Notes under the pieces: model-generated
Database searches by the model: none
What the model was told of the DNA's origin: nothing
What the model saw: the letters and a program-made list of their open reading frames with translations, nothing else
Translations under genes and position numbers: made by a program
NCBI RefSeq assembly: GCF_007830355.1
Contig: NZ_VLKO01000004.1
Span: 248,001 to 312,000, forward strand
Reading direction: 5' to 3'
DNA from: Flavobacterium tiangeerense
GTDB taxonomy: Bacteria; Bacteroidota; Bacteroidia; Flavobacteriales; Flavobacteriaceae
Length of the DNA: 64,000 nucleotides
Shown: positions 25,571 to 34,913 of the stretch, piece by piece
How positions within the stretch are numbered: position 1 is the stretch's first letter
Layout: every line of letters starts with the position of its first letter

Positions 25571-27637
25571 CTATTCATTTAATAACCGTTGCAATTGTAA
25601 CCTTTCTTGTTCCAGCAGCGTAGGTTGCAAGGTTTGATAAACAGTTCTTATTTCTGAATTTTTTATCAATTTTCGAATTGTATCTCGACCAAATTTAGAA
25701 AACTGCCAAGCATGATGAGTAGTTGCATTTACTAGACTTCGTAACACTTCATCACTCAAAATTTGATTCAGTAAAAGCTGCTCTAATGCATTTTGCCTAA
25801 CGCTTGCTTCGTAAATTGGAGATGTGTATGATATCAGTTCCTTTTGCAAAATATCTTGATCCAAAGCATAGTTTGGTGTTGCCAGCGCCAGTGAAAGCCA
25901 TACAATTCGAAGGTTTAAATCTTTAAAACCAATCCAGTTTTTGGATACATCAAGGTAACGTGATCGATGATTTGGGAAATTATTCCACAAAGTGGTCAAT
26001 GCAATTTCTTGCGTTTCATAAGATGCATCTAAAAGCAAGGTTTCATATTGCGATCTAAAATTTTCTGGAATAGTAGAGACCGTAACGGCCAGCAATTGGC
26101 GTACAGATGTATTATTAGAGTTTAAAGCCATTTCATAGAGTTTAATTTTATCGCTCCAACTTTCATTTTGAATTTGACTTAAAACTGCTTCCTTAACTTT
26201 AAAATAAACATCCGATTGCATTACTTTTTCTAAGTACTGTCTCTTTTCTTGAAATGGTGTATTCTTTAGTTTGTTCACTTCAAAAAGCTGTTGAATAAAT
26301 TTATTTTTCAGCAGTAATTCGTTCGCCTCTAATGTATTAAATGCTGTGGTTTCTAGCCATACTTTACTAAAATTTTCAGTATCAAATTTTGAAACCTTTG
26401 TAACCTCATCAAAAAAATCTTGTGTATTTACGTTTTGAAATGCGTTCTTTTGGAGATAGTTTTTAATCACTTTCTTGAAATCTTTATCTCCTAAAGTTTC
26501 ATGCATTACAAAGAGCGCCCAAGCTCCTTTTTGATAAAAAGTGAGAGAACTTGCCTTTGGATTTAAAACCGGAATCGTATCAGTTCTGGATGCAAATTTT
26601 AATTGCTGCGCTGTTTCATACAAGGCATGATAAAAATGATCTTCCCCATAAATGTTACGTTCCGCTAATAATGCGAAATAGGTTGCAAATCCCTCTTGCA
26701 ACCAATGATGGGTACCTGTTTCTGCTGTAATCAAGTTTCCAAACCATTGGTGCGCTAATTCATGTGCATTTACATTCAGGTAACTGCGGTCTTTAAACCC
26801 TATAGCATCCACAACATAGCGCGTATTAAAAAGAGTTGCACTCGTATTCTCCATTCCAGCATAAAGAAAATCTTTAACCGGCGCTTGTCTATAAACATGC
26901 CAAGGATAATTAAAACCTATTTCTTTTTCTAAAAAATTAAATATTTTTTGGGTATGCATGTAGGTTGTTTCATAAAGGAGGCTGTCTTTTTCATCTAGAT
27001 ATAGTTCTAGAGGAACACCTGACTTTGAACGCTGCGTTTGTTTTCTAAATTTACCAATGGCTAACATCAACAAATACGAACTCATGGGTTTTTCCATCCG
27101 ATATTCCCATTTTTTTGTTTCACCTTGATTGGATTGTTTTGTTAAGACCCCATTCGACAAAACTTCATACTTTTTATCAAAAATAATATCCAAATTGAAC
27201 ACCACTTTTTCATTTACATCATCAAAACTTGGAAACCAATTACTTGTATACTTTCCTTGCCCTTGAGTCCATATCTGTAAATCATCTGTAACTTGTGAAC
27301 CTATGAAATACATGGCTTGTATGGGTTTTGCCTGATAATCAAAAGTCAAGTTGTTATTTCCTTTAACAAACGGAAAAACAATTTGCATTTCTTTACGAGT
27401 ATTTATAAATGGAACCGGTTTATCATTTAGTTTCACATTAGAAAACTCCATATTTTGAGCGTCAATTTTTATGGTATCGATTGCATTTAACACCTTAAAT
27501 TCAAATTCAACCGTACCTTTTACAATTTTGGAAGTATCATTTATTGTAACTTTGCCCAAAGCAGTTATAAAATCAACGTGATTTGATTGCTGTGCCATAG
27601 CAACTGTTGAAAATAATAAAAATAGAACTTTTTTCAT
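25571..27637 (-). CDS. M1-family metalloaminopeptidase, secreted
   Basis: The 688-residue protein has a short signal peptide (MKKVLFLLFSTVAMAQ). The N-terminal beta domain is followed by the catalytic domain with YAGMENTSATLF (GAMEN-type exopeptidase loop) and HELAHQWFGN...EGFATYFA. The latter is HEXXH with the third zinc ligand Glu 18 residues later. A HEAT-like C-terminal helical domain follows. It removes N-terminal amino acids from peptides, probably in the periplasm. CAAAGTTA at 27660-27667 (TAACTTTG on the coding strand) is a likely promoter element just upstream. Confidence 0.92.
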   Translation of the reverse strand: MKKVLFLLFSTVAMAQQSNHVDFITALGKVTINDTSKIVKGTVEFEFKVLNAIDTIKIDAQNMEFSNVKLNDKPVPFINTRKEMQIVFPFVKGNNNLTFDYQAKPIQAMYFIGSQVTDDLQIWTQGQGKYTSNWFPSFDDVNEKVVFNLDIIFDKKYEVLSNGVLTKQSNQGETKKWEYRMEKPMSSYLLMLAIGKFRKQTQRSKSGVPLELYLDEKDSLLYETTYMHTQKIFNFLEKEIGFNYPWHVYRQAPVKDFLYAGMENTSATLFNTRYVVDAIGFKDRSYLNVNAHELAHQWFGNLITAETGTHHWLQEGFATYFALLAERNIYGEDHFYHALYETAQQLKFASRTDTIPVLNPKASSLTFYQKGAWALFVMHETLGDKDFKKVIKNYLQKNAFQNVNTQDFFDEVTKVSKFDTENFSKVWLETTAFNTLEANELLLKNKFIQQLFEVNKLKNTPFQEKRQYLEKVMQSDVYFKVKEAVLSQIQNESWSDKIKLYEMALNSNNTSVRQLLAVTVSTIPENFRSQYETLLLDASYETQEIALTTLWNNFPNHRSRYLDVSKNWIGFKDLNLRIVWLSLALATPNYALDQDILQKELISYTSPIYEASVRQNALEQLLLNQILSDEVLRSLVNATTHHAWQFSKFGRDTIRKLIKNSEIRTVYQTLQPTLLEQERLQLQRLLNE

Positions 27638-27728
27638 TGCTTAATAATCCTTAAAAATTCAAAGTTACAAAGGTTTTCTATATGAAATTCGTTTATATTT
27701 CGTCAAAACTTTTGTGTTACTAAATCGT

Positions 27729-28472
27729 ATGAAAAACAAAGCCCTTTTTAATTGGAGCAGTGGCAAAGACTCTGCACTAGCCTTATACAAGACCCTTCAA
27801 GACCCTACTCTTGAAATCATAACCCTACTTACAAGTGTAAACCAGTTATACCAGCGCGTATCTATGCATGGAGTGCGTGTTGATTTACTAGAACTTCAAG
27901 CTAAAAGCATTGGGTTACCGCTTGAAATCATGCAAATTCCAGAAATGCCTACTATGGAAATTTATGATAACATCATGAAAGAAACCTTAAAAAACTGCAA
28001 AGTACAAGGCATTACACATTCTATTTTTGGGGATATATTTTTAGAAGATTTACGTAAATACCGCGAAGATAAACTAGCCGAAGTTCAAATAAAAGGTTTG
28101 TTTCCGCTCTGGAAAACGCCTACTCCAGATTTAATTCAGGAGTTCATTTCATTGGGATTTAAAACCATTGTTGTTTGTGTAAACGAACGGTTTTTAGACA
28201 AAAGTTTTGTAGGTAGAACTATAGATCAAGATTTTTTGAATGATTTGCCAGCCGATGTTGATGTATGTGGAGAAAACGGAGAGTTTCATACTTTTACCTA
28301 TGATGGACCAATATTCTCTACACCTATACTATACGAAAAAGGAGAAATTGTCTATAGAAAATATGAAAAACCAGCAACAAACGAGTCCTCTAATACAGCT
28401 TGTGATACTAGTGATGAGAGTGTATATGACTTTGGGTTTTGGTATTGCGATTTAATTCCGGTAAGCCTTTAA
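27729..28472 (+). CDS. Dph6-like PP-loop ATPase (diphthine-ammonia ligase family)
   Basis: I prefer ATG at 27729 (MKNKALFNWSSGKDSALALYK) over an in-frame GTG 15 bases earlier, because the P-loop strand begins there. The 247-residue protein has the adenylating PP-loop SSGKDS, HGVRVDLLELQAKSIGLP, and the family's C-terminal CGENGEFHTFTYDGP segment. In archaea and eukaryotes Dph6 amidates diphthine on EF2; bacteria lack diphthamide, so bacterial homologues must adenylate another substrate, still unclear. It is divergent from the aminopeptidase gene and convergent with the GAF kinase gene. Confidence 0.85.
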   Translation: MKNKALFNWSSGKDSALALYKTLQDPTLEIITLLTSVNQLYQRVSMHGVRVDLLELQAKSIGLPLEIMQIPEMPTMEIYDNIMKETLKNCKVQGITHSIFGDIFLEDLRKYREDKLAEVQIKGLFPLWKTPTPDLIQEFISLGFKTIVVCVNERFLDKSFVGRTIDQDFLNDLPADVDVCGENGEFHTFTYDGPIFSTPILYEKGEIVYRKYEKPATNESSNTACDTSDESVYDFGFWYCDLIPVSL

Positions 28473-28490
28473 AAATGTAACCATAAAATA

Positions 28491-29708
28491 TTACTTTTTT
28501 TTGGCTTTCGCCAAAGTAAAATCAAACGTAGCACCAAGTCCTATTTCCGAATTTACTGTAATATCTCCTCCCATATTTTCGATTATTTTTTTAACAGTAG
28601 CCAATCCTATCCCGTGACCTTTTTCTCCAAAACGATCTTTATCTATAGCGACTTCAAAGATTTCGAAAATTACTTCTTGATGTTCCTTTTCAATACCAGC
28701 ACCATTATCTGATACGGTAATTTTGTAATAATCAACCTCTTCAGAAATGAAGATATCTATATTTGTTTGTTCTTTATCACTGTATTTTATAGCATTTGAA
28801 ACCAAATTGATTAAAATTTGCTCAAATGCTGTTTTATTAGTTTCTACAAATTGCAACTCAGATTGTATTGCAATACTACAATTATAATTAAAAGAAAAGA
28901 GATCAACAAGTTCATTTTCAAGTTTAGAAATGGATACTTTGGTGTAGTTTTCATGGGACAATTTGTTTGATTTACTGTACAGCAACAAACTCTCTATCAT
29001 TTCTCTTAATTTTAAAGAGGAACTCTTAATCAATTGAATAATTTCGATGCCTTCTTCATCAATATTGTCATTGTAATTTTCGATTAAAAAATCTGTAAGA
29101 CCCGATATATTAGCCAATGGAGATTTTAAATCATGGGCTGCCGTATATGCAAATTGTTCTAACTCAATATTCTTATTTTCTAGTGAATGAAGCGCTCCTT
29201 CTAATTTAATTTTATTAACTCTTAATTCTAGTAGTTTCATTGTCTGTTGAGACAAGGCTTCTAACGATTTAATTTGTGCTGGCGACAAAGAATTAGGTTT
29301 ATGATCAATTACACAAATAGTCCCTAATGGAAAACCTTCATCATTTACCAGAGAAACGCCTGCATAAAAAACAACTTTCATATCACCCGTAACCAAGGGA
29401 TTATTAAGAAAGCGGTTGTCCAAGCGAGCATCTGGAATAATGAAAACAGTATTAGGCTCTTGAATTGCATGCGTGCAAAAAGAATATTCTCTAGGATTTT
29501 GAGTTAGATTATTAATTCCTACAGCTGATTTGAACCAATGTCTTGTTTCATCAACAAAACCAAGTAAAGCTACAGGTGTACCACAAATTTGCGAAGCCAA
29601 AAACGTTAAATTATCATATTCCTCTTCCTGCAAAGTATCTAAAATCGAATACGATTCAAGTGCTTGTAAACGCTCGTATTCATGTTTGTATGCATCTGTC
29701 TTTATCAT
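28491..29708 (-). CDS. GAF-domain sensor histidine kinase
   Basis: This soluble 405-residue kinase has a GAF domain (about 25-165: LASQICGTPVALLGFVDETRHWFKS...CVIDHKP), a short coiled coil and HisKA with phospho-acceptor His192 in AYTAAHDLKSPLAN. The HATPase domain carries DNGAGIEKEHQ and KGHGIGLATVKKI. The GAF type, with FCTHAIQEPN and AGVSLVNDEGFPLGTICV, is common in cyanobacterial and Bacteroidota kinases and can bind small ligands; no chromophore Cys pattern is obvious. No response regulator gene is adjacent, so it is an orphan kinase. Confidence 0.88.
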   Translation of the reverse strand: MIKTDAYKHEYERLQALESYSILDTLQEEEYDNLTFLASQICGTPVALLGFVDETRHWFKSAVGINNLTQNPREYSFCTHAIQEPNTVFIIPDARLDNRFLNNPLVTGDMKVVFYAGVSLVNDEGFPLGTICVIDHKPNSLSPAQIKSLEALSQQTMKLLELRVNKIKLEGALHSLENKNIELEQFAYTAAHDLKSPLANISGLTDFLIENYNDNIDEEGIEIIQLIKSSSLKLREMIESLLLYSKSNKLSHENYTKVSISKLENELVDLFSFNYNCSIAIQSELQFVETNKTAFEQILINLVSNAIKYSDKEQTNIDIFISEEVDYYKITVSDNGAGIEKEHQEVIFEIFEVAIDKDRFGEKGHGIGLATVKKIIENMGGDITVNSEIGLGATFDFTLAKAKKK

Positions 29709-29917
29709 GGTTCGTTTTTGAGGTTAAACCAAAACATTTAAGTATTCTAAGTAAATAGTAAGTAAATTATTTCAAAGAATATTTACCTGTTTTAGCATAC
29801 TTCAAAGGTAAACTATTCCATTTTTAAAGGATTTACAATGGAAAAAAATTATAAAAAATTTAGTAGTTTAGAAACTCCATTGAACACTTAAAACACAAAA
29901 AATAACATTTAGTAAAA

Positions 29918-30352
29918 TTACTTCTTGTATTCTAAACCAGGTCCATCACAGTTTTTCCAAGTACTTGAAAGGGTATTTTTATCTGAAAAATAGAAAATCT
30001 CTTGCAAATTTCCCATGCAACTGCCTATGAGTTCCGTTTTCTTTGTATGAGTAAGAATTAAGTATTCACCATCAGTTTCTTTTTTAAAAGAAAATGTACC
30101 TGATACTGTTGTGCTTTTTGCGTTTTCAACCCGAGTTTTAGTAAAAGTACTGTCCTTGTCAAACGTATACGATTCTTGCCAAGACATTGCTTCACCAGTT
30201 GCAACAGAATTCGGTCTTGATCCAGACATGGAAACCAAGTTCCATTTCCCATAAATATCTTTTTTAGAACCATTGCCTTCTTGCTCTTTAATACAAGAGT
30301 GAAATGAAATACTGAGAATTACTAATGCTATTAATTTTTTCATGAATTTCAA
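29918..30352 (-). CDS. Lipocalin-like lipoprotein
   Basis: The 144-residue protein has a lipoprotein signal (ILSISFHSC, lipidated Cys about 20; an in-frame ATG three codons later is an equal start). The YGKWNLVSM opening, repeated beta strands and a conserved W-x-E-SYTFDKD segment fit Bacteroidota lipocalin-like (DUF-type) lipoproteins. It ends in CDGPGLEYKK. Ligand and role are unknown. It stands alone. Confidence 0.7.
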   Translation of the reverse strand: MKFMKKLIALVILSISFHSCIKEQEGNGSKKDIYGKWNLVSMSGSRPNSVATGEAMSWQESYTFDKDSTFTKTRVENAKSTTVSGTFSFKKETDGEYLILTHTKKTELIGSCMGNLQEIFYFSDKNTLSSTWKNCDGPGLEYKK

Positions 30353-30452
30353 TTTAAAGTTGTTTAAAGATACAAAATTCGCAATTAGATTGCTTCTTTT
30401 TTAGGTACTTAAAAAATAGAATTTGATGAACTACAAAATGATAATTTTTAAC

Positions 30453-31016
30453 TTATAGCAAGTCATTTCCCATGCGCTCCTTATAAATTTGCAGCAAATT
30501 AGTAACGGTGTTCCAGTTTCGAATTGTTGCAATAACATTTAATTTTTTTTCAATATATTTTTGATCTAACCTCGTTTTACCAGCTCCAACAGCATATTTT
30601 ATAAATATTTTATTGCCATCAATACTGGCTTCATCTGGCTTAAACTGACTAATTTTAAGATCATTCATACTATTTCCCTGCAAAGTTGTGGACAAAAATG
30701 CAACGTATAACTTTTTATTATCAATTTCTTTCTCTTTTAAATAGGGATTTTCCTGAAAACATCTTTCTAAATCTCCTTGTGTAACAACTACAACAGGAAC
30801 TTCATGCCCAAAAACTTTAAAAATTTCTTGTTTTATTTTGAATCCTACGGCGGCGCCACTTTGCTCATCCGTATCCACAAAAACATTTCCAGATTGAATG
30901 TATGTTTGTACATTATGGAAACCTATGGCTTCTAAAGCTGATTTTAGCGCTTCCATTTTGATCATACTGTGACCAGATACGTTGATGCCACGAAGCAATG
31001 CGAGATGAGTTGTCAT
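30453..31016 (-). CDS. DUF1697 family protein
   Basis: I choose ATG at 31016 (MTTHLALLRGINVSGHSMIKM), which places the conserved LLRGINVSG at the N-terminus as in family members; an upstream ATG would add six residues. The 187-residue alpha/beta protein contains VQTYIQSGNVFVDTDE and TRNWNTVTNLLQI-like C-terminal signature segments. DUF1697 proteins are cytoplasmic, single-gene and of unknown function. Confidence 0.85.
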   Translation of the reverse strand: MTTHLALLRGINVSGHSMIKMEALKSALEAIGFHNVQTYIQSGNVFVDTDEQSGAAVGFKIKQEIFKVFGHEVPVVVVTQGDLERCFQENPYLKEKEIDNKKLYVAFLSTTLQGNSMNDLKISQFKPDEASIDGNKIFIKYAVGAGKTRLDQKYIEKKLNVIATIRNWNTVTNLLQIYKERMGNDLL

Positions 31017-31264
31017 GTTTAAAGTGCTTTTCAAGAGTTTTTAGTAATTATATTTAGATCATCCACTTTAAGAAAATCATTAAAAAACAAAACTCTTTAA
31101 TTTTAGAACCAAATATATATGATTGCTACTCCATTTCCAAAAGAACTCATTTCCAAATTTCCATTCAATAAACTATCTTCGCATTTTACAAATTATCAAA
31201 ACAGAATTTTTTTTTACATTTCGTATAATTGTCCACTAAAATAGATTCATTTAATAACGTTTCA

Positions 31265-33412
31265 ATGTCAAACAACCTCTTACTTACCCCTATTGAATTT
31301 TTGAAAGGCGTTGGTCCGAACAGGGCTGAACTACTTCGAAAAGAATTAGGAATCTATAAGTATCAGGATTTAATCAATTTTTTTCCAAACCGTTATATTG
31401 ACCGGACACGGTATTATAAAATTAATGAACTCCATTCTAGAAGTGCTGGTTCTGTTGCTGAAATCCAAATTATTGGTAAAATTGTAAACATCAAAACGGT
31501 TGAATTTGGCAAGAATCAAAAAAGATTAGTAGCTACTTTTGTTGATGATACAGGCCAAATGGAACTTGTGTGGTTTCAGGGTCACAAGTGGATTAGGGAA
31601 AGCCTAAAGATTAATGAAATGTGTGTTATTTTTGGAAAATGTACTGCTTTTGGTAGTAACTTCAATATGGCCCATCCAGAAATTGAATTGTTGAGCGAGC
31701 ATGAAAAAAGCTTAAGATCAGCCATGCAACCCGTATATCCATCAACTGAAACCTTGACAAACAGAGGTATTACAAACAGAGTGATTAACAAACTCATGCA
31801 GCAATTGTTTCATGAAACGCACACTTTGTTTACTGAAACTTTGCCCGCAAAAATCATTGATGAATTAAAATTAATTCCAAAAAATGCTGCTTTATTCAAT
31901 ATTCACTTCCCAAAAAATACGGAGGTATTGGCTAAAGCCAAATTCAGGCTTATTTTTGAAGAGTTATTTTTCATTCAGTTGCAATTGATAACTAAAAACT
32001 TAGTTCGAAAGCACAAAATAAAAGGTCATCCGTTTACTACTGTTGGCCACTATTTTAATGATTTCTACCAAAATCATTTGCCTTTTCAATTGACCAATGC
32101 TCAAAAAAGGGTAGTCAAAGAAATCCGATCGGACATGGGAAGTAATGCCCAAATGAATCGTTTGTTACAAGGTGATGTAGGTTCTGGCAAAACAATTGTA
32201 GCTTTTATGAGCATGCTTTTAGCACTTGATAATGGCTACCAGGCTTGCTTGATGGCTCCTACCGAAATTCTAGCCAACCAACATTTTATAGGATTATCAG
32301 AACTAGCGCAATCATTAAACATCAATATAAAATTACTAACAGGATCTACAAAAATAGCTCAACGCCGCATTATTCATGAAGAATTAGAAAATGGATCTTT
32401 GCACCTACTTATTGGTACACATGCCTTACTAGAGGATAAAGTAAAATTTAAAAATCTTGGTCTTGCAGTTATTGATGAACAACACCGTTTCGGTGTAGAA
32501 CAACGCTCTAAATTGTGGAAAAAATCAAATCCTGATCCAATAAAAGGTGGCGAAATTGTTCCTCCACACGTTCTAGTAATGACTGCAACTCCCATACCTA
32601 GAACACTGGCCATGAGCCTTTATGGCGATCTTGACATTTCGGTTATTGATGAACTTCCCCCGGGACGTAAACCCATACAAACGGTTCATAGATACGATAG
32701 TAACCGATTGAAAGTCTGGAAATTTATTCGGGATGAGATTGCCTTGGGGCGCCAAATTTATATTGTGTACCCATTAATTCAAGAATCGGAAAAAATGGAT
32801 TTTAAAGATTTAATGGACGGTTACGAGAGTATTTCAAGAGATTTTCCTTTACCGCAATATGCCATTTCTATTCTTCACGGAAAAATGAAACCCGCAGATA
32901 AAGATGCCGAAATGAAGCGTTTTGCTGAGGGTAAAACCAATATAATGGTAGCAACCACCGTAATTGAAGTGGGTGTAAATGTACCCAATGCTAGTGTTAT
33001 GATTATTGAAAGTGCAGAACGTTTTGGGTTATCACAGCTACACCAATTACGCGGACGTGTAGGTCGAGGAGCTGAACAAAGTTATTGCATATTGATGACA
33101 AGCCATAAATTAAGCAACGATAGTAAAACCAGAATGGAAACCATGGTACAAACTAACGATGGTTTTGAAATTGCAGAAGTAGACCTTAAACTTCGCGGAC
33201 CTGGTGACATCATGGGAACACAACAAAGTGGCGTTTTAAATCTTCAAATAGCTGATTTAGTTCGAGACAGAGATACCTTGGCTCTCGCTCGTAGTTATGC
33301 TGTCAAATTATTAAAGGATGATGCTCCCATGCAAAAACCAGAACATGCAGCACTACGCGCGGTTTTTATAGAAATGACAAAAAAGAAAAATATCTGGAAC
33401 TATATCAGTTAA
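31265..33412 (+). CDS. recG: ATP-dependent DNA helicase RecG
   Basis: Starting at ATG 31265 (MSNNLLLTPIEFLKGVGPNRAELL) gives 715 residues. An upstream in-frame TTG is a less likely start. The N-terminal wedge/OB domain (about 1-270) holds the KGVGPNRAELL helix-hairpin-like motif. Helicase motifs GDVGSGKT, DEQHRFGVEQR, TATPIPRTL and QLRGRVGRG follow, and the TRG-type C-terminal segment LKLRGPGDIMGTQQSG closes the core. RecG reverses stalled forks and migrates branched DNA. Confidence 0.95.
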   Translation: MSNNLLLTPIEFLKGVGPNRAELLRKELGIYKYQDLINFFPNRYIDRTRYYKINELHSRSAGSVAEIQIIGKIVNIKTVEFGKNQKRLVATFVDDTGQMELVWFQGHKWIRESLKINEMCVIFGKCTAFGSNFNMAHPEIELLSEHEKSLRSAMQPVYPSTETLTNRGITNRVINKLMQQLFHETHTLFTETLPAKIIDELKLIPKNAALFNIHFPKNTEVLAKAKFRLIFEELFFIQLQLITKNLVRKHKIKGHPFTTVGHYFNDFYQNHLPFQLTNAQKRVVKEIRSDMGSNAQMNRLLQGDVGSGKTIVAFMSMLLALDNGYQACLMAPTEILANQHFIGLSELAQSLNINIKLLTGSTKIAQRRIIHEELENGSLHLLIGTHALLEDKVKFKNLGLAVIDEQHRFGVEQRSKLWKKSNPDPIKGGEIVPPHVLVMTATPIPRTLAMSLYGDLDISVIDELPPGRKPIQTVHRYDSNRLKVWKFIRDEIALGRQIYIVYPLIQESEKMDFKDLMDGYESISRDFPLPQYAISILHGKMKPADKDAEMKRFAEGKTNIMVATTVIEVGVNVPNASVMIIESAERFGLSQLHQLRGRVGRGAEQSYCILMTSHKLSNDSKTRMETMVQTNDGFEIAEVDLKLRGPGDIMGTQQSGVLNLQIADLVRDRDTLALARSYAVKLLKDDAPMQKPEHAALRAVFIEMTKKKNIWNYIS

Positions 33413-33443
33413 ATTATACTCGGTTTTAATATACGTATGTTTC

Positions 33444-33475
33444 GAAATAGTCTAAAATGAACTATTTCCTTTTTG
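33444..33475 (+). terminator. Possible terminator after recG
   Basis: GAAATAG (33444-33450) pairs with CTATTTC (33462-33468), followed by CTTTTTG. The stem is short (7 bp), so confidence is modest. Confidence 0.4.
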
Positions 33476-33678
33476 ATCTATTTTACACAATGCATAATTA
33501 CAATCTTCTTTTAAAGATTCTTTTTAAGAATAATCGTCATTTTCTAAACCCTTTATTATAATTTATCAAAAAATAATATTTTTTTACAAACAGAGATTAA
33601 ACCTTTAGGCTTTTCTAATGTCAAAGTTTTTTTAGCATTTTTATTGTGAAGTGGCATTTTTGTTTTTATTGTTAATAC

Positions 33679-33744
33679 TTGTAGGTACAAACGTTAAATA
33701 ATAATTAACATGAAGTCAATATTCAATCATAAAGGCTAATTTTG
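33679..33744 (+). promoter_or_regulatory. Candidate operator and promoter of the RND efflux operon
   Basis: In the 380-bp gap after recG, TTGTAGGTACAA (33679-33690) is a 12-bp inverted repeat. It lies between outer inverted arms GTTAAT (33671-33676) and ATTAAC (33704-33709). TAATTTTG at 33737-33744 matches the TANNTTTG element, about 48 bp before the adaptor start; no good TTG is correctly spaced. The palindrome is the sort of site used by TetR or MarR repressors, but no such gene is nearby. The rest of the gap shows nothing else. Confidence 0.4.
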
Positions 33745-33792
33745 AATTTAACTTATTTTATTGCAACTAAATCTTACTTTACAACTCAAATT

Positions 33793-34851
33793 ATGAAAAT
33801 AAAATACCTCGTTTACGCCATGTTACTCATCGGATTTATTGGTTTTATAGGATACCGTATTAGCGAAAACAAAAGCGAAGGCGGCGACTCAAAAGACCCA
33901 AAAGGAAAAGGCAAAACCATGAATGTAACTGGAATTGTTGCCACTCCAGAAACATTTGATAATAATTTATCTTTATCTGGATCCATAGAAGCCAACGAGC
34001 AAGTTGAAATAAGAAGCGAAGTTTCTGGTATTGTAGAAGGAATTTATTTTCAAGAAGGAAGCAATGTTAGTAAAGGTCAAATTTTGTTCAAGGTAAATGA
34101 TATTGAACTGCGTGCACAATTGAGACAAACCACAACCCGTGAAGGTTTAGCATCAGAAAATGAGCGAAGAGCAAAATTATTATTGCAAAAAGAAGCCATC
34201 AGTCAAGAAGAATATGATCTGGCTCGAGCCGATTTAAAATCAGCGCAAGCACAAAGTCAATTAATAAAAGCTCAAATAGCAAAAACAGCGGTAAGAGCAC
34301 CGTTCTCTGGTAGAATAGGATTACGATCTATATCACCAGGAACATACATCACTCCTGCTATTCTTGTTGCAAAACTGGTTAATACAGGTAAATTAAAAAT
34401 TACTTTTTCTATTCCTGAAAAATATGCTACTCAAGTTAAAAACAACACTTCGCTAAGCTTCAAGGTTGCAGGATCTACTGAAATATTTAGTGCTAAAGTA
34501 TACGCCATAGAACCAGAGGTTGAAGTAGCTACACGCACACTTCAAGTTCGTGCTATTGCAGATAATAAAAACGGAATTTTGTTGCCAGGTACTTTTGCTG
34601 ATGTAGAATTGCCGCTAGATATTATAAAAGATGCTATTGTAGTACCTACCGAAGCAGTAATACCAGTACAAAAAGGAAAGAAAGTATTTATTACAAGTAA
34701 CGGTCAAGCCAAAGAAGTTATGATTGAAACTGCTACTAGAACTGCTTCTTCATTACTTGTACTATCTGGATTAAAACCAGGAGATACTGTTATTACAAGT
34801 GGAGTAATGTCCTTAAAAGATGAAACTCCAGTAAAAGTAAAAATCAAATAA
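33793..34851 (+). CDS. RND efflux periplasmic adaptor (membrane fusion protein)
   Basis: I start at ATG 33793 (MKIKYLVYAMLLIGFIGFIGY), which gives a proper membrane anchor; a TTG frame extension of 17 residues precedes it. The 352-residue protein has a barrel-sandwich half (IEANEQVEIRSEVSGIVEGIYFQEGSNVSKGQILF), a helical hairpin and the second lipoyl half (AKTAVRAPFSGRIGLRSISPGTYI). A beta barrel and C-terminal MP domain follow. It bridges the inner-membrane pump and TolC encoded next. Confidence 0.9.
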   Translation: MKIKYLVYAMLLIGFIGFIGYRISENKSEGGDSKDPKGKGKTMNVTGIVATPETFDNNLSLSGSIEANEQVEIRSEVSGIVEGIYFQEGSNVSKGQILFKVNDIELRAQLRQTTTREGLASENERRAKLLLQKEAISQEEYDLARADLKSAQAQSQLIKAQIAKTAVRAPFSGRIGLRSISPGTYITPAILVAKLVNTGKLKITFSIPEKYATQVKNNTSLSFKVAGSTEIFSAKVYAIEPEVEVATRTLQVRAIADNKNGILLPGTFADVELPLDIIKDAIVVPTEAVIPVQKGKKVFITSNGQAKEVMIETATRTASSLLVLSGLKPGDTVITSGVMSLKDETPVKVKIK

Positions 34852-34913
34852 ACAAAGCTTTTAGAATCTTGCAAACCAAAATCTAAATTAGCAACTTTAA
34901 TTACAATCCTTAA

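Noticed and set aside
31120..31245. Short plus-strand frame (MIATPFPKELISK...) before recG
   Set aside because: About 40 residues, no homology recognised, ends at the recG leader; more likely untranslated DNA.
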